From Verrucomicrobiota bacterium (GTDB taxonomy: Bacteria; Verrucomicrobiota; Verrucomicrobiia; Chthoniobacterales; UBA10450): DNA of 8,307 nucleotides. The notes beneath the pieces were generated by a model. The model was not told where the DNA came from. It was given only the letters and a program-made list of their open reading frames with translations, and did no database searches. Location: NCBI GenBank assembly GCA_003219095.1, contig QHPM01000297.1, positions 1 through 8,307 of the forward strand. The letters run 5' to 3'. Positions 1-6,827 of this stretch are shown piece after piece (within the stretch, counting starts at the first letter, position 1; every line of letters begins with the position of its first letter). The position numbers were made by a program, and so were the translations under genes.

Positions 1-672
1 GTAGAGGCAGGCGTGTCGCCTGCAAATCCCACGGCCTCGCAGCCGACAGGGCTGCCACTACAGGCCCGCAATGTCATTGACGACGGCGATACGATTTACA
101 TGTGCACGGCGGACGACGAGGGCAACATGGTCTCACTCATTCAGAGCAATTACCGCGGCATGGGCAGCGGCATTGTTGTGCCGGGGCTCGGCTTCATGTT
201 TCAAGATCGTGGCGAGCTTTTCTCCATGGAACCCGGCCACGCCAATGTTTATGCGCCGGGTAAGCGTCCTTTCCACACCATCATTCCAGGTTTTGTGATG
301 AAAGATGGAAAACCGTGGGAAGCATTCGGCGTGATGGGCGGCGGGATGCAACCACAAGGGCACGTTCAGGTCCTGACTAACCAGATCGACTTTGATTTGA
401 ACCTGCAGGAAGCGGGAGATGCTTCACGCTGGCAACATGAAGGAGATAACGAACCGACGGGCGAAAAAATGGAGAAAGGTGGTTACGTTGAAGTCGAGAG
501 TGGAATCCCATACGCGACCGTGCGCGAATTGGAAAAACGCGGTCACGATATGCGTTTTGATGTTGGTGGCTACGGCGGCTACCAAGCCATCAAAGTAGAG
601 ACCCACGATGGCCAGCGCATTTATGTAGGTGCGAGCGAATCGCGCAAGGATGGTCAGGCCGCAGGTTACTGA
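1..672 (+). CDS. Gamma-glutamyltransferase family protein (YwrD-like), C-terminal part, 5' end outside window
   Basis: The frame is open from base 1 to the TGA at 670-672, so the GTG at 13 is internal and the true start lies upstream. The visible 223 codons match the small (beta) subunit of the gamma-glutamyltransferase Ntn-hydrolase family. These enzymes cleave themselves before a threonine, which then attacks gamma-glutamyl compounds such as glutathione. The nucleophile is most likely the Thr of GDTIYMCTADDEGN, codon 91-93. Further family marks are NVYAPGKRPFHTIIP, the oxyanion-loop glycines in FGVMGGGMQPQGH, and the C-terminal pattern GASESRKDGQAAGY. Compared from memory with E. coli GGT, the DDF motif is absent (FQDRG instead) and the SerSer pair is HisThr. 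That pattern resembles the YwrD branch, often annotated only as GGT-family and possibly hydrolytic rather than transferring. Cell location cannot be judged because the N-terminus is missing. The hybrid kinase follows after about 50 bases. Confidence 0.9.
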   Translation, partial: VEAGVSPANPTASQPTGLPLQARNVIDDGDTIYMCTADDEGNMVSLIQSNYRGMGSGIVVPGLGFMFQDRGELFSMEPGHANVYAPGKRPFHTIIPGFVMKDGKPWEAFGVMGGGMQPQGHVQVLTNQIDFDLNLQEAGDASRWQHEGDNEPTGEKMEKGGYVEVESGIPYATVRELEKRGHDMRFDVGGYGGYQAIKVETHDGQRIYVGASESRKDGQAAGY

Positions 673-723
673 TTTTGGAGGGGAGTTGAGGCTGGATTCT
701 AAAACAACGAAAAGCATTGCCGC

Positions 724-3700
724 GTGGCATATGTCCTGCGCGCAGACGATTCGATGTCTCCTGGTCGCATCACGGAACAATCTCATAGCGGACCTGCCCC
801 CCCAGACCGATTTTTTAGCATTCGATGGCTCGTCAGCATGGCGGCCACGGCGGCGATCTACTTTGCAGCAGGTAAGTTAGCGCTCCTACTGGCAATTCCT
901 CCCGGTTACGCGACTGCGGTCTGGCCAGCAGCTGGTCTCGCACTTGGCTGCATCCTTCTATTTGGCAATCGCGTCTGGCCGGCCATTATCATCGGATCTT
1001 TTTTCGTCAATTTTTGGACGTCGCTCGATACCGTCACCTTTGGCGCGATCGTAAAATCGGTTGTGATCCCGGCCTTCATCGGCGGAGGCGCAGCTCTGCA
1101 GGCGCTAACGGGCGCGTTCCTGGTGCGTCGTTTCGTCGGTATACCAACAGCGCTGGCCACTGAGAAGGAGGTATTCCGTTTCTCTCTGGTAGCGTTGGCG
1201 AGCTGCCTCACCACCGCCACTATCGCGGTCGTAACCCTTTGGTTGGCCCGCGTTGTTTCTTCCGCCGATTTCCTAACAAACTGGGTTACATGGTACGTGG
1301 GCGATTCAATCGGAACCCTGATCTTCGCTCCGCTCGTTCTGATCTGGACCTTTCGGACCGCGGATTGGCGTCGAAAGCTCTCCGTCACGATACCGATGGC
1401 CTTCACCCTTGCCGTAGTGGTGGTTCTGTTTTTCCAGACCAACCGCTGGGAACAAGGGCGGATCAAGATGGAGTTCGAGAAGCGGACCGATAGTCTCACT
1501 CAAAAACTCCAGAGCGATTTTGATGGTTGTCTCGACGTCCTGCGCTCGACTCAGAACTTTTTTGCAAGTTCACCCGCAGTGAGTCTTGGCAGTTTTCGCT
1601 CGTTTGTGGCGAGAGACATCTCCGATCATCCCGGAATCCAATCGCTGTCGTGGGATGCACGCGTTCCCCAGGCTAAAGTATCGGGTTTTGTCGAGGCCGC
1701 CCACCGTGATGGGCTTGCAAGTTTTCAGCTGACCGAGCGCGATGCGCAGCAGAAACTGATTCCGGCGGGTCGGCGCGATGAGTACGTTGTCATCCGCTAC
1801 ATCGAGCCCCTGTTCGGAAATCAGAGGGCGCTTGGATTTGATATCGCTTGCGATCCGGCGCGGCGTGAAGCATTCGAGTGGGCAAGAGACAAGGGAGAAG
1901 CCCGAGCTACCAAACAAACCCAACTCATCCAGGACAAGGGCACAATGCCTGGGTTCGTCGTCTACTTACCAATCTACACCAATGGTCTTTCCCACGATAC
2001 CGTTGAGGAGCGACAACATCGAGTGGAAGGCTACGTCGCCGCGGTTTTTCGAATCGCGGATGTGATAGCTCAATCGCTTAAGGGGGTCGATCAAAATGGC
2101 CTCCAATTGCGATTCCTTGATCCGAACTCAGCCTCGGCCAAGCAGATTCTTTTCCAGAATTCACCCGAGCGCGCGAAGCCGGCAGTCTTGCAAATGAAAA
2201 CGAGTATCGAAATGGCTGGCCGGAAATGGTTATTGGAATCTTCCCTTTCCCCTGAGTACCTGCTCGCCCACCGCTCCTGGCAGTCCTGGAGCGTGCTGCT
2301 TGTTGGCCTGCTCTTTACCGGACTACTGGGCGCATTCCTCCTCGTTGTAACCGGACATCGCCAACGCGACGAAGTTTTGGTTGCGGAACGGACGCACGAG
2401 CTGGTCGCGGCCAACGCGATGTTGCATCGCGAGATCGCTGAACGTTCAGTCGCGGAAAATGGGCTGCGCGTTTCAGAAGCCAAACTTCGCTCTGTTACCC
2501 ACTCCATCGGCGACGCTATTGTCTCGGCGGATGACAGTGGGAACATCGTCTTTTGGAATCCCGGAGCTGAAGCAATTTTTGGATATAACGAAAGCGAGGC
2601 AATCGGGAAGCCACTCAACAACATTATCCCCGCGCGCTATCACGGGATGCACCGCGAGACGATGGGGCGCCTCAAAGCCGGAGGTGAAACACGCGTCGTC
2701 GCTAAAAGGGTCGAGCTCGAGGGCCTGAGAAAAGATGGCGCCGAGTTTCCGATCGAGCTCACTCTCTCCTCATGGAAAACGAACCAAGGCCAATTTTACA
2801 CCGGAATTCTTCGGGACATCACCAGACGCAAACAAGCGGAGGACGCCCTTAAGTTCAGCGAGTCGCGTTTGGCGGAAGCACAACGAGTTGCTCATGTCGG
2901 AAGCTGGGAATGGGACGTAGCCACCAGACAGGTGTTCTGGTCGGAGGAGCAGTATCGGTTATTTGGGTTCGCACCGGACGAATTTCTCGCCAGCTACGAT
3001 CGTTTCATGGCCTCCGTCCACCAGAAGGACCGGAAGCGGGTGCGCAAATGGTTGAAGGAATTGGTCGGGGGCAATGAATCCACCGGAATCGAGGCCCGCA
3101 TTATTCTGCCTAGCGGCGAGACCCGGCTTTTGCATACCCTGGCCCGTACCGTCCAGGACAATACCGGCAAGGTCGTCCGGATCGTTGGAACGTCGCAGGA
3201 CATTACCGAACGCATCAAGGCCGATCAAAAATTCAAATCGCTGCTCGAATCCGCTCCCGATGCCATTGTCATTGTCGACGGCGAGGGAACGATCGTGTTG
3301 GTGAATTCGCAGGCAGAAAAAATCTTTGGTTACCAGCGCGAGGAATTGCTCGGAAGAGAGATCGAGATTCTGGTGCCGGAGCGTTTCCGCGGGAAGCATC
3401 CCGGGAATCGGAGCGACTTTTTCAAAAATCCACGCAGCCGCCCCATGGGCACCGGGTTGGAGCTGGCTGGAGCGCGCAAGGATGGAAAGGAGTTTCCGAT
3501 CGAGATCAGGCTTAGCCCTCTCGAAACCGATGAGGGTATCCTGGCGATGGCGGCAATTCGCGATACCACCGATCGCAAACGCACCGAGCGCGAGTTGCAT
3601 ACCGCGAAGGAAGAGGCGGAGCGAGCAAACAGGGCGAAGAGCGAGTTTCTTTCCCGCATGAGCCACGAATTGCGCACACCCTTAAACGCAATTCTTGGAT

Positions 3701-4812
3701 TTGGCCAGCTCATTGAAAAACAGAGTCCGCCCGGGGCCCTTCGCACCCGTGCCGGCCATATCACCGGTGCCGGTCGTCACCTCCTAAATTTGATCAATGA
3801 AATCCTGGATATCAGCCGGATCGAAGCCGGTGCGATGCAGCTGTCCTTGGAGCCGGTTAATCTTGCTAATGTTTTGGATGAGGCGCTCGATATCATGCGA
3901 CCGTTGGCCGCGGAGCGCGCCATCGAGTTTACGGCTCCTGTCCGAACTGACCCGCCGGTTTATATCTTAGCCGACCTTCAGCGTTTCAAACAGGTGTTGC
4001 TCAACTTGTTCTCCAACGCAGTGAAGTACAGTCCCAAGAAGGGCAAGGTTTCAATCTCCTATCGATCTGCCGGCGAAGGCACCATGCGGATTGTGGTTAG
4101 CGACATGGGTTCGGGTATCGCCAGTGAAAAATTGTCGCGGCTATTTACACCGTTTGACCGCCTCGGGGCGGAACAATCCGCGGTAGAGGGAACTGGCCTC
4201 GGCCTTGCTCTCTCTGCCCGTATCATGCATGCGATGGGGGGCGGTATAGGGGCCAGCAGCGCGATTGGACGCGGGAGCACCTTTTGGGTTGATCTTCCCC
4301 GGGCCGAACCTCCCTCGATCAAACCGCCAGAAGTCACTGATGATGAACTTCCGCCGAATCAGAACCTTGCTGCCGGCAAGCGCACCATTCTTTATATCGA
4401 AGACAATCTTTCCAATCTCAATCTCGTTCAAGAAATTCTTCGCCAGCAACCGCAGATCGAACTGCTGAGCGCAATGCAAGGCCGGCTTGGCCTGGACTTA
4501 GCCCGCAAACATTCGCCTGATCTCATCTTGCTCGACATACATCTGCCCGACTTGAACGGATGGGACGTCTTTTCGCAATTGCAGGGTGAGGAAACGACAC
4601 GAAACATCCCGGTGATCATCATTAGTGCCGATGCGACCGCCCGACAGATTCAACAATTTATGACTGCCGGTGCCCGCGATTACCTGACCAAGCCACTCGA
4701 TGTCACAAAATTTTCCCGAGTGATCGAAGAATCCGCCTGGCCATCGACCGATTCAAAGACGCTGATTCAAAAACCGAATGGAAAAGAGAACGTAACAGCT
4801 GAGAGCACATGA
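724..4812 (+). CDS. Membrane hybrid sensor histidine kinase: MASE1-CHASE-PAS-PAS-PAS-HisKA-HATPase-REC
   Basis: A 1362-residue inner-membrane sensor kinase. Residues about 35-240 are a multi-helix MASE1 sensor ([28 protein letters not shown]). Residues about 280-455 are an extracytoplasmic CHASE ligand-binding domain ([28 protein letters not shown]). A membrane helix at about 522-545 is followed by a short coiled coil (556-583). Three PAS domains lie at about 586-706, 720-835 and 836-957, the middle one of the PAS_3 type (VGSWEWDV). HisKA has [11 protein letters not shown] with phospho-acceptor His981. The ATPase domain has N-box Asn1094/Asn1098, G1 DMGSG at 1127-1131 and G2 GTGLGL from 1156. 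The receiver (about 1220-1345) has acidic Glu1226/Asp1227, phospho-acceptor Asp1271, Ser1301 and Lys1323, so all modules look active. The start is uncertain: GTG 724 gives this length, ATG 754 would remove 10 residues, and neither has a clear Shine-Dalgarno. ATG 838 lies inside the first helix and is unlikely. The signal is not predictable. Confidence 0.93.
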   Translation: MAYVLRADDSMSPGRITEQSHSGPAPPDRFFSIRWLVSMAATAAIYFAAGKLALLLAIPPGYATAVWPAAGLALGCILLFGNRVWPAIIIGSFFVNFWTSLDTVTFGAIVKSVVIPAFIGGGAALQALTGAFLVRRFVGIPTALATEKEVFRFSLVALASCLTTATIAVVTLWLARVVSSADFLTNWVTWYVGDSIGTLIFAPLVLIWTFRTADWRRKLSVTIPMAFTLAVVVVLFFQTNRWEQGRIKMEFEKRTDSLTQKLQSDFDGCLDVLRSTQNFFASSPAVSLGSFRSFVARDISDHPGIQSLSWDARVPQAKVSGFVEAAHRDGLASFQLTERDAQQKLIPAGRRDEYVVIRYIEPLFGNQRALGFDIACDPARREAFEWARDKGEARATKQTQLIQDKGTMPGFVVYLPIYTNGLSHDTVEERQHRVEGYVAAVFRIADVIAQSLKGVDQNGLQLRFLDPNSASAKQILFQNSPERAKPAVLQMKTSIEMAGRKWLLESSLSPEYLLAHRSWQSWSVLLVGLLFTGLLGAFLLVVTGHRQRDEVLVAERTHELVAANAMLHREIAERSVAENGLRVSEAKLRSVTHSIGDAIVSADDSGNIVFWNPGAEAIFGYNESEAIGKPLNNIIPARYHGMHRETMGRLKAGGETRVVAKRVELEGLRKDGAEFPIELTLSSWKTNQGQFYTGILRDITRRKQAEDALKFSESRLAEAQRVAHVGSWEWDVATRQVFWSEEQYRLFGFAPDEFLASYDRFMASVHQKDRKRVRKWLKELVGGNESTGIEARIILPSGETRLLHTLARTVQDNTGKVVRIVGTSQDITERIKADQKFKSLLESAPDAIVIVDGEGTIVLVNSQAEKIFGYQREELLGREIEILVPERFRGKHPGNRSDFFKNPRSRPMGTGLELAGARKDGKEFPIEIRLSPLETDEGILAMAAIRDTTDRKRTERELHTAKEEAERANRAKSEFLSRMSHELRTPLNAILGFGQLIEKQSPPGALRTRAGHITGAGRHLLNLINEILDISRIEAGAMQLSLEPVNLANVLDEALDIMRPLAAERAIEFTAPVRTDPPVYILADLQRFKQVLLNLFSNAVKYSPKKGKVSISYRSAGEGTMRIVVSDMGSGIASEKLSRLFTPFDRLGAEQSAVEGTGLGLALSARIMHAMGGGIGASSAIGRGSTFWVDLPRAEPPSIKPPEVTDDELPPNQNLAAGKRTILYIEDNLSNLNLVQEILRQQPQIELLSAMQGRLGLDLARKHSPDLILLDIHLPDLNGWDVFSQLQGEETTRNIPVIIISADATARQIQQFMTAGARDYLTKPLDVTKFSRVIEESAWPSTDSKTLIQKPNGKENVTAEST

Positions 4813-6020
4813 AGGAGACCGAGCAATTGCATGGCGCGGCCTCGCGCTTTTCCGAAATGAAAATCCTCATCATCGACGATGAGCTGTCCAATGTTGCCCT
4901 CCTTGAGGACCTGCTTTCCGGTAGCGGTTATACGAACGTCAAATCCATCCTGGATCCGCGTCTTACCCTCGAGACTTGTAAGGAGTTTGCACCCGATGTA
5001 GTCCTGCTCGATTTGCGCATGCCGCACATGGATGGTTTCGCCGTGCTTGAAGCGTTGCGCGCGAATGACCGGGGAGCGTTCCTGCCGGTGATCGTTCTAA
5101 CCGCCGACATCGACGCCCAATCGAAATATCGCGCGCTCCGGGCCGGAGCGACCGATTTCCTGCTCAAGCCGCTCGATCATCTGGAAGTGTTGCTTCGCAT
5201 GGGACTCTTTATGGAGCGGCGCCGAATCGAGTACGAACTTCATAACGAAAAGGAAAAGGCGGAAGCAGCCAGCGCGGCGAAAGATCGCTTCCTCGCCATG
5301 GCCAGTCACGAATTGCGTACCCCGCTGACACCAGTCTTGATCTGGGCCAGTGGAACTGCACAAGAGCCGGATTTGAGTCCCAATCTCCAGGACGGACTAA
5401 AAATGATTTGCCGCAATGTCGAACTGGAAGCGCGAATGATCGACGACATGCTCGATCTCACCCGCATTACTCGCGGAAAATTGGGATTGTACCGGCGACC
5501 GGCTGATGCCCACGAGTTGATCGGGCATGCGATCGACATTGTTCGTAGCGATATAGAAGCGCGACATCTTAACCTCCGCCTCGCGCTCGATGCTTCCGAG
5601 CACAAACTGCGTGTCGATTCCGCCCGCCTGCAACAGGTCTTTTGGAATCTGCTTCGCAACGCCTGCAAGTTTACACCGGAGCAAGGGACGATTGCAATTC
5701 GCTCATTCAACGATGGACCAGAAAAAATTTGCATCGAGATTAGCGACAATGGTGTGGGCCTTGAGCCACAATCGCTCGAAAAAATCTTCAATGCCTTCGA
5801 GCAAGTCGATTCGCGGAAAGAAGGACTCGGTCTTGGCTTGGCTATTAGCAAAGCCATCACCGAGATGCACGGTGGCACCATCCGCGCCCGCAGCGAGGGC
5901 TTGGGCAAGGGAACAACCTTTGCCGTCACTCTCGCAGTTGAAAATGAATCGATCGAGCGCGATCACTTAACAGAAGGAACTGACGCTGAGAAAAGCGAAC
6001 CAAATCGGAACGAAAGCTGA
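4809..6020 (+). CDS. Receiver-histidine kinase hybrid (REC-HisKA-HATPase), soluble
   Basis: A 403-residue cytoplasmic protein with the receiver at the N-terminus and the kinase behind it; no membrane segment is seen. REC (about 17-137) has Asp23/Asp24, phospho-acceptor Asp68 ([13 protein letters not shown]), Thr98 and Lys120. A helical linker (about 138-160, charged, [13 protein letters not shown]) leads to HisKA with [11 protein letters not shown] and His167. The ATPase domain (about 268-380) has N-box Asn280/Asn284, G1 DNGVG at 313-317 and G2 GLGLGL from 339. The start ATG 4809 overlaps the stop of the upstream hybrid kinase (ATGA), which suggests translational coupling; only a weak GAGAG precedes it. 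This start also aligns residue for residue with the next gene's start, 16 residues before the shared MKIL motif. The likely role is a phosphorelay intermediate: the receiver accepts phosphate from a kinase, probably the upstream one, and tunes its own kinase. The downstream partner is not known. Confidence 0.92.
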   Translation: MKETEQLHGAASRFSEMKILIIDDELSNVALLEDLLSGSGYTNVKSILDPRLTLETCKEFAPDVVLLDLRMPHMDGFAVLEALRANDRGAFLPVIVLTADIDAQSKYRALRAGATDFLLKPLDHLEVLLRMGLFMERRRIEYELHNEKEKAEAASAAKDRFLAMASHELRTPLTPVLIWASGTAQEPDLSPNLQDGLKMICRNVELEARMIDDMLDLTRITRGKLGLYRRPADAHELIGHAIDIVRSDIEARHLNLRLALDASEHKLRVDSARLQQVFWNLLRNACKFTPEQGTIAIRSFNDGPEKICIEISDNGVGLEPQSLEKIFNAFEQVDSRKEGLGLGLAISKAITEMHGGTIRARSEGLGKGTTFAVTLAVENESIERDHLTEGTDAEKSEPNRNES

Positions 6021-6030
6021 CTCGTTGCAC

Positions 6031-6570
6031 ATGAACACTATTACCAACTGGAAAAGCGAGCTCGCCCCCTATGCGAAAATGAAGATCCTTATCGTTGACG
6101 ACGAGCCCGCCAATGTTGCCCTCCTGGAAGACATGCTGGGTGAGCAGGGTTACACCCAACTTAAGTCAACGACTGATTCCCGCCGTGTGCTCGAGCTTTG
6201 CGACGAGTTCGACCCGGACTTGATTCTACTCGATTTGTTCATGCCACATGTTGATGGATTCGCGGTTCTTGAATCTCTGCGTGCCGACCAGAGCGAGGTT
6301 TACTTGCCAATCATCGTCCTCACGGCCGATGTGAACGAGGAAACCAAACGCCGGGCCCTGCATCGTGGTGCGACTGATTTTCTGAACAAACCTCTGGATC
6401 ACATCGAAGTGCTCCTGCGCATTCGGAATCTGCTCGAGACCCGCCGTATTCATCAGTTGCTCGATAACCGGCGCGCCGCTCTGGAAGACGCAGTGCATGC
6501 ACGCACTGCAGAACTTCAAGCCGTGCAAGCCGAGTTGGAAAAATCCAGGGCAAGATCGACGGCTGAGTAG
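6031..6570 (+). CDS. Response regulator: receiver domain with short coiled-coil tail, no output domain
   Basis: A 179-residue protein from ATG 6031; TTG 6025 would add two residues. ATG is preferred because the protein then aligns without gaps with the receiver-kinase upstream, including 16 residues before MKIL. All receiver residues are present: Asp23/Asp24, phospho-acceptor Asp68 (LILLDLFMPHVDG), Thr98 and Lys120. Over residues 17-140 I count by eye roughly 64% identity to the upstream receiver, so the two are local paralogues. After the receiver comes an amphipathic helix of about 40 residues, rich in Glu, Ala and Arg (ALEDAVHARTAELQAVQAEL), probably a coiled coil for dimerisation or partner contact. 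The protein then ends at a double stop, TAGTAG. It may act as a stand-alone phospho-acceptor, a phosphate sink or a protein-interaction regulator. It could also be the front part of a longer regulator that lost its effector (for example HD-GYP or GGDEF). It begins 10 bases after the previous stop with no clear ribosome binding site. Confidence 0.88.
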   Translation: MNTITNWKSELAPYAKMKILIVDDEPANVALLEDMLGEQGYTQLKSTTDSRRVLELCDEFDPDLILLDLFMPHVDGFAVLESLRADQSEVYLPIIVLTADVNEETKRRALHRGATDFLNKPLDHIEVLLRIRNLLETRRIHQLLDNRRAALEDAVHARTAELQAVQAELEKSRARSTAE

Positions 6571-6580
6571 TAGCACATCG

Positions 6581-6606
6581 GCATCGACTCGTTGTGGTCA
6601 CGATGC
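6581..6606 (+). repeat. Short inverted repeat GCATCG...CGATGC after the response regulator
   Basis: GCATCG (6581-6586) and CGATGC (6601-6606) form a perfect six-base inverted repeat with a 14-base spacer, 11 bases beyond the regulator's stop. An inner GAC/GTC could extend the stem with a bulge. No U-tract follows, so it is at best a weak candidate for a 3'-end structure or protein site. A chance match is possible. Confidence 0.25.
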
Positions 6607-6676
6607 GCTCTAGATTTGGGCGCTGACGGCGCGGCCCCCCCAAAGTGTCGGCTGGACGGATATGCTTCGCCGGCTC

Positions 6677-6709
6677 GCAAACTCTTTCGGAGTGGCCTCC
6701 CGAACTTGC
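6677..6709 (+). repeat. Imperfect hairpin in the intergenic region
   Basis: GCAA (6677-6680) pairs with TTGC (6706-6709). Inside that, TTCGGAG pairs with CTCCCGAA around a TGGC loop with one bulged C. The total is roughly eleven pairs broken by an asymmetric internal loop. It lacks a T-tract, so it is not a standard terminator. It could be a structured leader element, a degenerate repeat, or chance in GC-rich DNA. Confidence 0.3.
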
Positions 6710-6750
6710 TGCGGGGCGCCGTCTGCTCGCCGCATGACGATCCCGTCTGA

Positions 6751-6806
6751 CTGCGCGCAACGGACTGCTCGATTCCACCTGATCGTCGGCCTTGTGTCGC
6801 GCGCAG
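6751..6806 (+). repeat. Eight-base inverted repeat CTGCGCGC/GCGCGCAG upstream of the permease
   Basis: CTGCGCGC at 6751-6758 and GCGCGCAG at 6799-6806 are perfect reverse complements separated by 40 bases, ending 21 bases before the chosen permease start. Paired half-sites at this position could suit a regulator operator or a long-loop stem. The motif is simple alternating GC, so chance is a real possibility. Confidence 0.25.
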
Positions 6807-6827
6807 CAATGACGCACCATGCGCGGA

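Larger units (their letters stand above)
6571..6827 (+). other. Intergenic region between signalling cluster and permease
   Basis: This stretch of 257 bases has no convincing coding content. Reading on in the frame of the preceding regulator after its stops gives low-complexity, Arg/Pro/Leu-rich sequence that ends at a TGA at about 6748-6750; I recognise no domain in it. Open reading frames on the minus strand here look like shadows. It contains a C7 tract (6635-6641) and several imperfect inverted repeats, listed separately. I see no run of T after any hairpin, so no classical intrinsic terminator, and no clear -35/-10 pair. A promoter for the permease would be expected here but I cannot point to one. 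Confidence 0.6.

Noticed and set aside
13..672. Complete 219-residue protein starting at GTG 13
   Set aside because: The frame is open to base 1 and the protein matches only the small-subunit half of a GGT-family enzyme, so it is the end of a longer gene.
906..1499. Minus-strand open frame of 197 codons opposite the hybrid kinase
   Set aside because: It lies wholly opposite the MASE1/CHASE coding sequence, which has clear family motifs. Its translation has no recognisable domain, so it is a shadow frame.
2959..3666. Minus-strand open frame of 235 codons
   Set aside because: Opposite the second and third PAS domains; the protein shows no family motif and is explained by GC-rich codon structure.
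5306..5929. Minus-strand open frame of 207 codons
   Set aside because: Fully antisense to the HisKA/ATPase region of the receiver-kinase; Ser/Arg-rich composition typical of an antisense shadow.
6677..6709. Rho-independent terminator after the signalling genes
   Set aside because: The stem is interrupted and no T-run follows it, so the standard criteria are not met.
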